DNA of 64,000 nt from Adineta steineri (GCA_905250115.1 CAJNOI010000067.1:6490-70489); one strand, 5' to 3'; counted from the stretch's first letter, positions 1-11,417 are shown. Notes: a model not told the origin generated them from the sequence alone. A program made the numbers and translations.

Positions 1-1360
1 GTAAGTGTCCATATTCCTGTCGATGGATCGTATAATTCAGCAGTACTCAGACTGTTACTATTATTATATCCACCAGCAACCAGCACTCTACCATTTGTTA
101 ATACAGATGCTGTATGACTTGATCGAGCATAAATCATATTGCTAGTACGTATCCAGACTCCAGTAGACGGATCATATAACTCAGTACTATTGAAACTATT
201 AGGAGAATCCCGGCCGCCGGTAACTAATACTTTTCCATTTGATAATAGAGACGCTGCATGGAATAGTCTACGAGATATCATAGATCCAGTCGATGTCCAT
301 ATTCTCGACGATGAATCATACAATTCAGCGCTATTCAAAACGCCTTCAAAAAAATTCTGTCCACCTGTAACTAAAATTTTTCCATTTGCTAATATAGATG
401 CTGTGTGAACATATCGAGTAGAATTCATACTTCCAGTATTTGACCACCCTAAAAAATCGAGATCCCAAAAACATTGTTCTATATCATGTACAATTCATGA
501 TTTATATATGATCGATAAGTATATGTACTAAGTAAGAGGAGGATAGAGTATCACAGTGCTGTGAGTCAGAAAAGCATAAAATCAAGGGCGAACAATAGTG
601 AAGCGTTTGTTCTCATGGAACCTGTGTCATTTCAATTAGCATTACGATACATTTATGACCACGATCTTTTTTATTAAGTATCAGCTAAGATACCTGCTGT
701 TGGTCCAGAACCCCTCAAACTGGAAACTTCATATGAGAGGGTTGTACTCGAAATTTTTCATCTACGACTAAAACATATCCCTCATGCATATATGAGATAG
801 AACAACTTATACTATGTAGTATACCAATCCACCCGTTTTCTTTCAGTTTCCACAGCAAAAAACTTTCTCGTACAATTCCCACTGTAAGATGATTAAATCT
901 TAAGGACATGGGTATTGCACTACGACTAGGTGAGTGTGATTCTTTTCTGTTCACTATTAAGAGTTAAACTTACCACTTTTCATTGTAGTTGCAGGAGTTG
1001 TAATCATAGCTGCGGTGATATATCTACTGACACTGGAAGTAGAAATAATATTACGACTAGTGGATGGTACATAAGCTAAAAGTTATTCTACATTGATCAT
1101 ATAATTTTATCAAGTCGTAATATTTACTTGATGTGAAAGTATTGATTGAAGATATTGATTGACTTGGATAATATTTATCTGCTGTAAGCACAATACCTAA
1201 TGCAGCTCCAATAGCTGCAACAAAACAGATAAAAAGTATTACACCCGGAATAAACCCAACCGTTTGAGTTTTTGCTGCACATCTACAATAGAATAACACT
1301 AGTCACATATAATATAAAAATATCAAGCTTGACGTACCCTTCTAAACATGTTTCACTCAT
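1..1360 (-). CDS. Membrane-anchored kelch-like repeat protein, left copy, 3' end beyond window
   Basis: Same gene as 26867-28791, in the left arm. Exons, in gene order, are 1338-1360, 1128-1282, 974-1075 and 448 down to 1, where it runs off the window. Exon 1 gives a short cytoplasmic start. Exon 2 gives a hydrophobic segment (VGFIPGVILFICFVAAIGAA). Exon 3 gives a Ser/Thr-rich linker, and exon 4 the kelch-like repeats. All junctions are GT-AG with phases that match. The visible part is identical to the right copy. It is probably a surface protein with its repeats outside the cell. Function is unknown. Confidence 0.8.
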
Positions 1361-1954
1361 TTGAATAATTACTAAACGAGAAGACTGAATGATAAATTAA
1401 TGATAAGAAAGTATATTCTATTTTTTTCTGAGAAAACTAATAGTAGTGAACAAGTTTATATAGTCTATTGTTTTGCGTAGCGTTTTAAATAAAGTGCCAG
1501 GAAAAAAATCTATCTATCAGTGTCCTGAATACTTTTACCTGTATATTTTCCGCGAAGATTTTTTTCCAACATACTTATAATTTTTCCAAGAAAAAATTTT
1601 CACGGAAAACTTCAAGTAGGAGAAAAACAAGAGAAAAAAACGCTCATTCATTCAGCTATTGCGCAAAAGACTGTCTAGAAAATTATTTTACATTTTCCTT
1701 CACTGTATCACGGAAAAAACCAGTATCTATTCATAGTATCTCGTTAAATTTCTTTTCGAAACACTCTTTTTTTGAAAATATTAATTGATTAGAACAAATA
1801 CAACTGGTATTTTATCAATTTAAGAGTACCTTCTTCTTCATTTTTGACTAAACATTTTACGTTGAGTCTAGTACAAGTTCCTCCTTGCATCTGATGAAAT
1901 TTTTCTGTATGAAAAAAGAGAAAAAAAAACTTTCTTTTAACTCAATCATAGATC

Positions 1955-2763
1955 ATGTATCCTTCACTTCAAGCACATCAAAAAGAACTTTGGCGAAGAT
2001 CCTATCCAACTACAGTTGGTTTTCTTTTGTCAATATTTCAAATGTTTCTTACTCATGTCATTTTGGGTTGTGAAATAGTTACTTTATTTTTCCATTTTCC
2101 TCGAATGAATATTTTTCTTGGCTATTGGACATATCCATTCTTTATGTGTGCATGGATATCATTAGCAGGCGCAAGTACGTTTTCTTTAGTTTAATTAATA
2201 TCATTTCACTGAGTTTTGCTATATTTCTAATAGGTTGTTGTTGTCGAATTCGTTGTTGTGGAATAGCAACAATGGTTTTTCAATGTTTTGCAATGGTCAT
2301 GGCATCATCTGTAATTGTTCTGGATTCATATTTTTTAGCCTATCCTCTTCAATGCTTTTTTTCATCAAATTGCAGTTATTCAACTTATGTCTATAGTGAT
2401 CTTTGGAATCTAAATACTTTATATGCAATTCGAGTTCCAGTCATTCGAGGTCAATTATCAGCTGGTGTATTAATGTTAGTTTCATGCTTTATTTATATTA
2501 TTATTTATGTGAAGACAAATTCTCGAGTATCAACAGGAGTTACAGTTCAAAATGATCCAATTATTCCAATGAATACAATTCCTACAATAACAGATTATAG
2601 TCGTCCTGTGATGGTTTCCTCTTATATTCATCCATCAAATAGAAATTCTATTAATAATAATTTAATACTGCCCAACAATACACTTCTTGCAAATCCAATC
2701 AATCTATTTACCTGTTCTTCATGTAACTCAACATATCAAGTTTCTTTTACATTAAAAGTCTAG
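1955..2763 (+). CDS. Four-transmembrane protein, two exons, left copy
   Basis: Exon 1 is 1955-2174 and exon 2 is 2234-2763, with a 59-nt GT-AG intron in phase 1. The protein is 249 aa. It has four hydrophobic segments: about residues 21-45, about 52-72, a third after the Cys-rich turn SCCCRIRCC, and a fourth (AGVLMLVSCFIYIIIYV). A Cys-containing loop lies between the third and fourth, followed by a polar tail of about 70 residues. The layout resembles tetraspan families such as MS4A/CD20-like proteins, but I see no diagnostic signature. Function is unknown. It is identical to the copy at 25464-26272. Confidence 0.72.
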
Positions 2764-3021
2764 AAGAAAGTTAATCAAGAACTTCAGTTAGATTCACAAC
2801 CAATAACCTCTTGTTGTATGAGAATATTATAATTCACTTCTGCTTAAAAATCTAGTATTCCACTTATGACTCAAAACAAAAAAGTAGTACTAAACATTTG
2901 AACAACATCATATTTCAACGTTGTATTAGAATTTCTTTTGTTTAATAAAAATTCAATTGATTATAATTAGAATTTTTATGACTTTTCAGAATCTATAACA
3001 ATAGAACATTATGGTAAAAGC

Positions 3022-3062
3022 ATGAGGAGTGGATGATCTTTCTTATCTCACATCCTCATCCA
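3022..3062. repeat. Weak telomere-like foldback
   Basis: A G-rich start (catgaggagtggatg) is followed by a C-rich end (cacatcctcatccattcc). It is degenerate. Mirrored at 25165-25205. Confidence 0.4.
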
Positions 3063-3210
3063 TTCCTATATACAAATATTAGCATTGTGTAAAAGTTTAG
3101 TTACGGCAAAATTTGAATATGCCATTAAACGTAGCGATTCATCATATTCTTGCATAAAACCATCAGATAAGACAGGATTTTTTAATAGAAAAAGAAATCA
3201 ATAATTATGA

Positions 3211-3275
3211 AGGGTGTAGGTGTAGGTAATATGTTCACCATCACCTCTACTGCAAGTCAAACTCACCCACATCCT
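3211..3275. repeat. Telomere-like foldback
   Basis: Begins agggtgtaggtgtagg and ends actcacccacatcct, so G-rich then C-rich. Mirrored at 24952-25016. Confidence 0.65.
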
Positions 3276-3720
3276 AAAATTTAAACTAAAGACTTTTTTA
3301 AAATATTGAAGTTCATAAATTATGTAATAAAATGGTTCGGAATAATAATAACGACTATTTATCTTATACGTATAGAAAGTACTATACCGAAATTCACGAT
3401 TTTTGAGAGAAAAGCTGCGAATCTTGTGACTATTTTTGAAACCACGAAGTTTTTCACATGAAACCTGTGAAGCTCTTAAACAGACTGCGGAACTATAAAG
3501 CGTTTTGTATAAGCGATGACAAACTTTTATAGATCGTTCGAAAGTGGCATCCGCATTGTATATTAAATTGCATAGGTCTTGTTAGTGTTTGGTACGATCA
3601 TTTGTTGCGTATATAATATATCGAACCATTGGAAACGCTACGAAACTATCGACCGGTTCATATAAGAACACTTAACCTTTACGAAGCGTGGAGGACTGTA
3701 AACCATAATGTAAAAAATAT

Positions 3721-3863
3721 CTTGAGGGTGTGGGTGTGGGTGTAGATGTGGATGAGGGTGTGAGTGTGGCTATGGGCGCGTAATATACTCATATCCATAC
3801 CCACATCCACTCATTCACATGCAACACGAAACCATCACCCACATCCACACCCACACCCTCAAG
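3721..3863. repeat. Telomere-like foldback, full-length example (143 bp)
   Basis: Starts CTTGAGGGTGTGGGTGTGG and ends with its near-perfect complement CACACCCACACCCTCAAG. Between them lie a further G-rich tract, an AT-containing centre and a C-rich tract. AT dinucleotides flank both ends, either a 2-bp target duplication or the outermost bases of the inverted repeat. This copy best defines the family ends. Mirrored at 24364-24506. Confidence 0.85.
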
Positions 3864-4051
3864 ATTCGTATACTTGTCTTATTCGTGTGCTACTTGATAT
3901 AGAATTTTTTTAACTTTTAATCAAATAATTTATTAACAGTTTCCATTGAAAAATGTTTTTTTTGAATGAACAAGATTATGTTATAATATTATATAAATTA
4001 TTTAATTCTGGCAAATTATGTAAACTTGTCAAAAGTTTCATCTTTTTTATT

Positions 4052-4111
4052 GGAGGTGTGACTATAGAGATTGAAGAAAGTCTACAGCCACACCAATATC
4101 CACTCCCCTCC
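4052..4111. repeat. Telomere-like foldback, degenerate
   Basis: Begins ggaggtgtgac and ends cactcccctcca. Mirrored at 24116-24175. Confidence 0.5.
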
Positions 4112-4837
4112 ATAAAAACAGTGAATCCCGCTCATCTTTTCGGTTGGTGACCCCACTTGAAAATTGCACCACCCAATGCAGAATTTTATTCTACATCTAT
4201 CAAAGCTAATTTTAGACGGATCATGAGTCTTAAGCCTGATGATAAATTTCTCTACGTAATTATATTATACTAATATTACCCTATTTTAAATTCTTTTTTG
4301 TTAACATACATATTCATATAAATACAAGGTAAGTTAATGAATGTCACTATTTTATTTAACCCATTTACATTTACATTCTCGTTCTCATTTTGTCTAACGT
4401 CTGATATCATTATATATTACCCTTTAGATTATCTTTTAGGGTTGTTATTTATAGGCATATTCATCCTTGCCATTGATGAACTTACCTCAAAGTCATTTTG
4501 CAAGCGAAATGTGCCAATGATTATACATTCTAAATCGAATGAATACTATCAAAACAATTAATTATTATGAAAAACTGCAGTGCTAATCTAAGAGAACATT
4601 TAAAAGGATAATTAAAGCTACAGTATTATTTCTAAGTTTTGTTAATCATAATAAGTTACTTCACAAGAGTAGAAGGACAGACATATTTTATTTATATGGA
4701 ATCGCATATTGAAGTATGAGATAATTCAGTAAAACTAGCAAAGAAAACAGTTCGCGGACGAAATAAAGTATTTTTTGAAATTTGAACTACTGCCAAGAAA
4801 AATATAAGGTAAGTGAAAGTTAATTTGTTCCAAATAA

Positions 4838-6193
4838 TTAATATAGTTCTGCACTACCTAAAGCACTAGTGCCATTGTACCCACTAATAACTAATACTTT
4901 TCCATTTGATAATACAGATGCTGTGTGTTCTTGTCGTTTATTAGCCATGTTACTAGTAGTTGTCCAAGTTCCTGTTGATAAATCATACAATTCAGCACTA
5001 TGTAAATAACCAATATTAGTATTGAATCCAGCAGTAACTAATACTTTTCCATTCGATAATACAGATGCTGTGTGCTTATATCGAGCAATACTCATGTTAC
5101 CAGTACTTGTCCAAGTGCCTGTTGGTGGATCATACAATTCAGCACTATTTAAATAACCAGTAATACCAAATCCACCATTAACTAATACTTTTCCATTTAA
5201 TAATACTGATGCTGTGTGCCAATCTCGTGCATTCGCCATGTTACCAGTAGCCGTCCAAGTACCTGTTGTTGGATCATACAATTCAGCATTATTTAAAGCA
5301 CTAGTGCCATTAAATCCACCAGTAACTAATACTTTCCCATTTGATAATACAGATTCTGTGTGTCGATATCGTGCATTAGCCATATTGCCAGTAGAAAACC
5401 ATCCTAGAAGTTACATTTTTGTATATTTAGACTATACAACATTAAATGATTAAACAGTCAACATTCATCACTCTTGTGCACAGTATTTTTCATTATTCTA
5501 AAAACGACAGTCTTTGATATGTCTCTTTTATATCACCTCAAACTTATATAGATCGAGAAGAGTAGTCAAATCTATTGCACAAAATCTCTTCACACATCAT
5601 TATCACATCTTCAGTTTTTTATATTTTTTTATATGAATGAATGATACTTTATCTGCAAATATGAATGAAATGAATTGTTCTAGTTGAGTGCGATGAAGTC
5701 TGAAATATAAATAATATATATTAATACCTCTTTCACATATTTGTATTGCTGAGAATGGTAAACACACTGCTTGTGGTGAGCAACATGAATTAACGATACA
5801 TATTGAATTATTTGATGAACATGTTTGTGTAATATTATTACATGTTTCTAATATCGAACATAAAACACCAGGTGCACAATAACTTATATTATTTATTGTT
5901 CGATAATCAAAACAAGGTGTTGATGATAAAAGACAACTATTGTTACCATTCGAGCTTATATTGCATTGTTGTAAAGAACAATTTGATGTTGAATTCCATG
6001 CTGAATGAGATGATGAAGACAATATAAACTGAATAGAAGCATTATTTTCACTACAAGAATAATTAGGTAATTGTGTAGTTTGTCCTAAAGAATTCATTTA
6101 TATTATGATAGAGTCAAATGAAAACAGATAATCTAACAAACCTTTTACAGATGAAAGAGATATAATGAAAAATAAGACAATAACAGACCGCAT
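4838..6193 (-). CDS. Secreted Cys-rich and kelch-like repeat protein, left copy
   Basis: Mirror of 22034-23389. Exons, in gene order, are 6142-6193 (signal peptide), 5728-6084 (Cys/Ser/Asn-rich domain) and 4838-5403 (four kelch-like repeats). Joining the second and third exons across a 324-nt intron is an inference from phase: exon 2 can end in phase 1 at a GT donor, and the kelch exon starts after AG with the matching phase. The alternative is two genes, a short Cys-rich secreted protein and a separate kelch fragment. The predicted protein is 324 aa. Confidence 0.62.
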
Positions 6194-6558
6194 TATTTTT
6201 TGTGTGATGAATGAAACAATAAAGTATGCACAACAACGAATGATTTTTCTTTACTCTTTTTTTCTTCTTTACTTCCCACATTACTCTTTTTGCTGAAAGA
6301 GTATAGAGCTGTTTCTCTCAGCACTTATTTTTGTCCTTGAAATCCAAAATGGATTCCTTTTATTTTGAATTGCTTTTTCATTTAAATGTATTGAAATGTT
6401 TCTTTTGTAAGCGTTTTCTACAGAAAAAAAACTCTTCTATGTGTAAAATTCTTATTCTCATAAAATACTCTTTTCTTTTGTTCCTTCATCGCATCTAAAA
6501 TCATAACATTTCTTCGATCGAAGTTTAAAACATTATCAGGTATGTGATTTTGTTTTAA

Positions 6559-6618
6559 TTGAGGGTGGGTGTGGGCGGTTGTGAACTTTTCTTCAGTCAA
6601 ACAACACCCACATCCTCG
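6559..6618. repeat. Telomere-like foldback
   Basis: Begins ttgagggtgggtgtgggcgg and ends caacacccacatcctc. Mirrored at 21609-21668. A short open frame overlaps it but is not a gene. Confidence 0.7.
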
Positions 6619-7024
6619 TTCAAATGATTGTTTTTACGTCTGTGACGTCCATTAAACACAAAATAAATTGCGTATATATCGAAAAACTCTGTGGATTCAC
6701 GTATGCTTTCGTAAATCTTAGATCATTTTTGGTGACTTCTAACAATGAATGATATTTATAATGAAAAACATTCGAGTCATTGCTACTACGTATTCTTGAG
6801 AGAACATGAAAAAAACAGGAAACAAGCTATTTACATTCATATGAATATGTGTCCTGAGAGATTAGAAGAGAAGAATGCACATATCGTTTGTTTCAGTAGG
6901 CCCCTCTTGGGAAATAGATAAATAAAAAATATAATGTTATATTTTCTTTTTGCAAATCATAAGAAAAAGAAACGATTATTGAATATTTCTACGTGAACAA
7001 TGTAATTTATTCATCTAACAGCTA

Positions 7025-7070
7025 GGTTGTGGGTGTGGATATTGGTCTTATCTAGCACCCACACCCTCAA
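7025..7070. repeat. Telomere-like foldback just downstream of the amidase
   Basis: Begins ggttgtgggtgtgg and ends cacccacaccctcaa. It lies 18 bp past the stop codon of the amidase on the other strand. Mirrored at 21157-21202. Confidence 0.75.
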
Positions 7071-7088
7071 AATTTCAATTTCATATCT

Positions 7089-8606
7089 TCAAGGCGTTGT
7101 GCGTGGCAGGTGCTGATGCAAGTTATGCACTTGTTCAAATGCATACGCTAGTTCGATGAGACATTTTTCACTATAGGGCAAACCTAGAAAGGACATACCC
7201 ACAGGCAGATCACCTGTAGCAATACCCGCTGGTACAGTAATCTGTGGAAAGCCCATCGCGCCAGCAATATACTTCGGTATATCAGGATCATCCATATGAC
7301 ATACATAGGTCGGATCTGGTTGCTGATCGAACCGAGACGAAGCTGGACAACAGATGGTGGGCATCATCAATGCATTCAAATGTTGCGACTTAATAATAGA
7401 TTGTAAATCTGCTCGTAGCTGTGGAATGACAACCGATAAAATGCGTGCGTATTTTGGTGAATTGAATAATGGAGTCGTTAGGTTAGTTTTAAGCATGGTT
7501 AAACGTTCAGGATTAATCGGTTGTGATTCGTTGCGTTGAATGAACTCAGCCAGAGTATGAGGTTGTTTCGGACCCAAAGTCGATAGATAACGTTCGAATT
7601 GATCCTTGAACTCTGCCTCCAACACAGGCTCTAGAACTTCTTGCCATAGACGCTCATAAATCTGTGGTAATTGTATTGGGATCATTTGTGCCCCATTAGT
7701 TTTCAAACATTCTACACTTTCGTCATGAACCCGATCGACATCTGGATTTCCTCCACGAAAATTAAGTACTACACCGATACGCGCACCTTGTAATACTTTA
7801 ACATCTAGATGCGCAGCATACGACACAATATGGTCTGGTTGATCTTGTGTTGCCGCATCGGATGTATCCTTGCCGACTAATGCATCAAGAACAAGCGCTG
7901 CGTCTCTCACATTAAACGCCATTGGACCAGTCGTATCGAAGCTCAAGGACAATAGAATCACTCCGGTACGACTAGTAAGCCCCAAAGTGGGCCGTATACC
8001 CACCAAACCAGTTACACTTGCTGGCGAAAGGATTGAACCACAGGTATCCGTTCCCAATGAAAATGGAGAAAAACGTGCGGCCACAGCAGCAGCAGAACCG
8101 CCACTCGAACCTGACACATTTCGTTTCAAATTATAAGGATTTAACGTCAGACCGCCTGCTGAGCTATATCCAGAACGTCCGTAGGATAATCCAAGTTCGG
8201 ACATGTTGGCTTTTCCCAAGAGAATTGCACCTCTATCTAACAGTTTCTGTATGACAAAAGCGTTCACCTGTGGAACTGAATTGTTTAGAATGATCGAACC
8301 ACCAGTAGTAACAAGTCCAGCTGTATCATAGTTGTCTTTTACGACGAAAGGAATCCCATATAATGGATTATCTTGAAAAGAAGCCGTGTGCCGTTGTGCA
8401 TCACGTTCTCGTGCCTGTGCTATACAATCAGGATTGACAGTGATGAGTGCATTAATATATGGACCAGCTTTATCATACAGTTCGATCCGTGCTAGACAGG
8501 CTTCGACTAAGATCTCGGAGGTCAAGTTGCCATTATTTAGGGCCTCATTCAACGATTGGATAGTGGCACTCAACAGATCGAAAGCGGTCGACGGTTTTGT
8601 GCACAT
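7089..8606 (-). CDS. Amidase-signature family hydrolase, intronless
   Basis: A 505-aa protein when started at the ATG at 8606. The open frame extends 21 codons further but only to a TTG. It matches the amidase signature family (GatA / fatty-acid amide hydrolase type), serine hydrolases that cleave amide bonds. The Ser-cisSer-Lys triad is visible: Lys90 in VVKDNYD, Ser167 in VSGSSGGS, and Ser191 in GTDTCGSILSPAS. The usual Arg of GGSxR is Leu here. Length is normal for the family and there is no signal peptide. It has no intron, and its base composition is clearly richer in GC than its neighbours (about 47% in a sampled line). Both traits suit a gene acquired from bacteria or fungi, which is common in bdelloids. 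The substrate cannot be told. Confidence 0.9.
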   Translation of the reverse strand: MCTKPSTAFDLLSATIQSLNEALNNGNLTSEILVEACLARIELYDKAGPYINALITVNPDCIAQARERDAQRHTASFQDNPLYGIPFVVKDNYDTAGLVTTGGSIILNNSVPQVNAFVIQKLLDRGAILLGKANMSELGLSYGRSGYSSAGGLTLNPYNLKRNVSGSSGGSAAAVAARFSPFSLGTDTCGSILSPASVTGLVGIRPTLGLTSRTGVILLSLSFDTTGPMAFNVRDAALVLDALVGKDTSDAATQDQPDHIVSYAAHLDVKVLQGARIGVVLNFRGGNPDVDRVHDESVECLKTNGAQMIPIQLPQIYERLWQEVLEPVLEAEFKDQFERYLSTLGPKQPHTLAEFIQRNESQPINPERLTMLKTNLTTPLFNSPKYARILSVVIPQLRADLQSIIKSQHLNALMMPTICCPASSRFDQQPDPTYVCHMDDPDIPKYIAGAMGFPQITVPAGIATGDLPVGMSFLGLPYSEKCLIELAYAFEQVHNLHQHLPRTTP

Positions 8607-8758
8607 TGATGAAGTAGAATTTATTACTTTCTTTTCAGTCTGTCGTGTTTGACGTGTTGAAGAAAACAATACGTCAGCTGCTTATCTTTTGCGCGCAACC
8701 AAATACGAAAATAACGATAAGATGTCGTATTCTGCCGCTGTGCTTGCTGCCTACACTA

Positions 8759-8809
8759 GGATGTAGGTGTGAGGGTATCTTAGCCATCCCGTATGCATAC
8801 CCACACCCG
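8759..8809. repeat. Telomere-like foldback upstream of the amidase
   Basis: Begins ggatgtaggtgtgaggg and ends catacccacacccg. Confidence 0.65.
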
Positions 8810-9837
8810 TAACTTATTGATGACAATTCAAACAAAGAAACTGTCGTGATACTGAATGAATTTTAATTTTTTCTTTTGCATTTTATAGTTTCTCTTCTAC
8901 CTGTATGAGTTCAAGCTCAACTAACTTATATATTGTTTTCGATTTTAGAGAAAAGAACTCCGACACTTTACCGATTTTTACTTTTTCGATCTAGCTGCCG
9001 ATGTCTTCTCTTTACTGAAACCCACATCCACCCTATGAGTATGAAATTAACATTAGGTTTTGATTACAATGAGTCGCAATAAAAACTAGAATATCAACTG
9101 AAAAAGCTTCATCTTTTGCTACAATCGTGTATTTTAAGAGCAAAAAGAATTAATCCAACTGTGCCAATCCGACCGGTGGCCTATTCTTTTCTCTCTATCA
9201 CTATTTGCACGTAGATATATGTCCTTACGTATGCACTTTGATCAAATGCCTTTGATCTATATACTGAGTGATGACTTTACACGTCGAGAGTAACATTTTC
9301 TTACGATATGTCATTGGCTTATGATGTGGCATTATTCTATACGGCGTGACATTTTCATGTAGCAGAATACTGAATGTTCCAAGTACTAAATCAGGGACGA
9401 GGAATATTCAGTATGGTTAGCGATTTCTTAAATAAAATATGCATAGTCGACATCATACTCCAGTCTCGAAATCGTCACATCAGCATTAAGACTTACAGTA
9501 AATTCCCGTCACTTACGTCCTAGTCTGTTGCTTCTAAACGTTATTTATCTCCTTGGCGTAGAAAAGGCGGCTCGTCGTTTTTTATTTTTCTCTTTTCTTC
9601 TTCTTTTTCGTTCTGTACTCTATAAACGCAAATAGTATTTTTCTTTCTCATAATGCATCGTCATTGCCTACGTGCACACAACCGTCATCTGATTATTTAA
9701 CTAAATCTTATTGTATCATGTTACATATCAGAATCAGAAAGTTAATCTTCAAAACAAACATACAAGAGCTATTTCTTAACATTATGTACGACTATATATT
9801 CAGACTTCGTCATCAAGAATAAAATATAAATCGTAAA
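8810..9837. other. Intergenic, no gene seen
   Basis: About 1 kb of AT-rich DNA between the amidase and a small secreted-protein gene. I see no long frame, RNA gene or clear repeat. Confidence 0.5.
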
Positions 9838-10239
9838 ATGCACTTAATTCTCACTTGTCTTTTTCTTCTTTTCGTGACACCTGTAATTCAAGGATGGCAG
9901 TGGCAGAAATGGACAGGAACATTCTCTACCGATGTATCACCATGTAATCGTAACGTTTGCTGTTGTCTATCGGAAAATATCGTACTGACGTGGAGTCCGG
10001 GCACTCTTCATGCTGCTTTAAAATTTGCTGGTCAATGTGGATCTCTGACAAGTCTAGCGGTAACAACACCCTATCCTGCAGGTTTAACAACATCACTCTC
10101 GATTGGACCTGGTCAACCAACTCAGCTAACTCTTAGTTCAGATAGTCTGACTATCATAGGTACATCTCCTATCAACCCTGTTTGCAATGGACGGGCTCGA
10201 CGTATCAGTTGGTTACCTTGCTTCTATCGACAAAAATGA
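9838..10239 (+). CDS. Small secreted Cys-containing protein
   Basis: A 133-aa single-exon protein that starts with a clear signal peptide (MHLILTCLFLLFVTPVIQG), followed by a Trp-containing segment and a Cys cluster (CNRNVCCC). The rest is Thr/Ser-rich and probably beta-rich. The ATG directly precedes the signal peptide. A foldback repeat begins about 40 bp after the stop. I do not recognise the family. It may continue into a further exon, because the final residues look unstructured. Confidence 0.62.
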   Translation: MHLILTCLFLLFVTPVIQGWQWQKWTGTFSTDVSPCNRNVCCCLSENIVLTWSPGTLHAALKFAGQCGSLTSLAVTTPYPAGLTTSLSIGPGQPTQLTLSSDSLTIIGTSPINPVCNGRARRISWLPCFYRQK

Positions 10240-10277
10240 TTGTAGTTCTTCATATTTACTCGAATAAATAATCTTAT

Positions 10278-10372
10278 CTTGAGGGTGTGGGTGTGAGTGG
10301 AGAATAGTCATCCACAGCCTTAAAATGGGTGAGAGTAATATTCTCATACCTCACTCTTACACCACATCCACG
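10278..10372. repeat. Telomere-like foldback downstream of the secreted-protein gene
   Basis: Begins cttgagggtgtgggtgtgag, with C-rich tracts towards the end (ctcactcttacaccacatcc). Confidence 0.75.
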
Positions 10373-10547
10373 CTATTGGTAGTTTATTCATCGATCCCAT
10401 AAAGGGAAAAAATGTAAATACTTACTTTTCTTTCTGTGTGAAAAATGGTTTTTACCAATTTAAATATTGATTACGAACACATATAAAAAGATTGCTGTTT
10501 TACAATAATAGACTACATTTAAAACATTGACTTTCATTGCTTAATCA

Positions 10548-10921
10548 ATGACAATGAATTGTTCTCAACTGATCGTCTGGTTGGATGCAAATGCGAATGT
10601 TTATATTAGCAGTTTTCGTAAGAAACTAACTAATAATGAACATCAATGTGTGAAAATATTTACTGAAATCAATCCATGTATAACATTCATTATGATCACA
10701 TCAGTCAAATATATTTATTTTCTGCTTCAATTGCATCACATACTAGTTGGGCTATAGATTATACAGATAAAATATTAATGTTCGATCATGAAAATGATTT
10801 ACTTCGAAGACTTTTTAATGATATAGAACAACATTTGCGTCAACAAGGTGAACAATATCTTAAACAAACTAATCATTGTAAAGATTATGCAGAACTATTT
10901 AAACAAGATCAATGTGGTTAA
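10548..10921 (+). pseudogene. Remnant of the N-terminal domain of a bdelloid ART/TPR-type protein
   Basis: Two overlapping frames look like halves of one broken coding region. The first (10548 to about 10690) reads LIVWLDANANVYISSFRKKL then HQCVKIFTEINPC. The second (about 10690-10921) reads ISQIYLFSASIASHTSWAID, followed by a charged helix ending at a stop. From memory, this pattern of a WLDA strand, a Cys-containing helix and a later xIYxF strand is found at the N-terminus of rotifer proteins that carry ADP-ribosyltransferase or kinesin-light-chain TPR domains. A frameshift or small deletion lies near 10680-10700, because the only splice pair there would give a 28-nt intron. No downstream ART or TPR region follows. 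Confidence 0.4.
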
Positions 10922-11066
10922 AATAAAAGGATTTTCATTATTAATTTTTTTTTATAGGTATCAACAGTTTATTTTAATCTGATATCTGCACTCATACTAA
11001 ATTTAATCAACCTTTCTACCTTTTATGAAGATTTGGCAGTTTTACAAAGAAGTAAAGTCGATTAGT

Positions 11067-11174
11067 ATGTGGGTGTAAGATTTAAACTACGTCAATCATA
11101 CTCACTCTGAAACACCCACACTCACACACACACACCCACACCTACACACCCACACCCACACCCACACCCTCAAG
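11067..11174. repeat. Telomere-like foldback with a long C-rich half
   Basis: A short G-rich start (tatgtgggtgtaag) and a long run of CACACCCACACC-type repeats ending ccctcaag. The two halves are unequal. Confidence 0.75.
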
Positions 11175-11417
11175 ATTATTATCTTTATTTAGTCAAGATT
11201 CGTTTTGTTTAGTATCACTCACTGAGTAATCTATAGATGTTGGAAAAACTGATCGTTATATCTGGAATCAATTTATTAAAAATGTCGATTGACGGTTTGA
11301 ACGCATTATATTTGATTGATATTCATTTATTTGAAAATTCAAGTTATTATTCTCGACTAAATAAAGAGACTTAAAGAAAACTGAATAAGTTATTGAAGAA
11401 TTTGTAAATTAAATCTT

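Larger units (their letters stand above)
2764..4837. other. Intergenic stretch holding only foldback repeats
   Basis: About 2.1 kb of AT-rich DNA between the four-TM gene and a kelch-like gene. It contains four telomere-like foldbacks (annotated separately). Short open frames at 3953-4150 and 4337-4561 have no recognisable features, and I do not call them genes. The same content is mirrored at 23390-25463. Confidence 0.6.
1..7893. repeat. Left arm of a large inverted repeat
   Basis: This stretch is the reverse complement of 20334-28226. Every feature maps by x -> 28227-x without any offset change across 7.9 kb, so there is no net indel. All coding and intergenic stretches I compared by eye were identical. 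The arm may extend left of the window, because base 1 pairs with 28226 inside a gene. The inner limit at 7893 is set by the scaffold gap on the other side, not by visible divergence. This could be a real palindrome or a false duplication created during scaffolding. Confidence 0.95.

Noticed and set aside
3953..4150. 65-codon frame on the + strand
   Set aside because: It runs through a telomere-like foldback and shows no protein features.
4337..4561. 74-codon frame on the + strand (mirrored at 23666-23890)
   Set aside because: Low-complexity Phe/Thr/Ser start, no domain, no splice context; composition alone explains it.
6418..6600. 60-codon minus frame with THPQ-type text
   Set aside because: Part of it is the translation of a foldback repeat; no homologous feature.
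8607..8669. Upstream extension of the amidase to a TTG start
   Set aside because: A TTG start is unlikely in a eukaryote; the first ATG at 8606 gives a normal family N-terminus.
11067..11174. CRISPR-like or satellite array of CACACCC units
   Set aside because: No regular spacers; the repeat is a variable telomere-like tract inside a foldback in a eukaryotic sequence.
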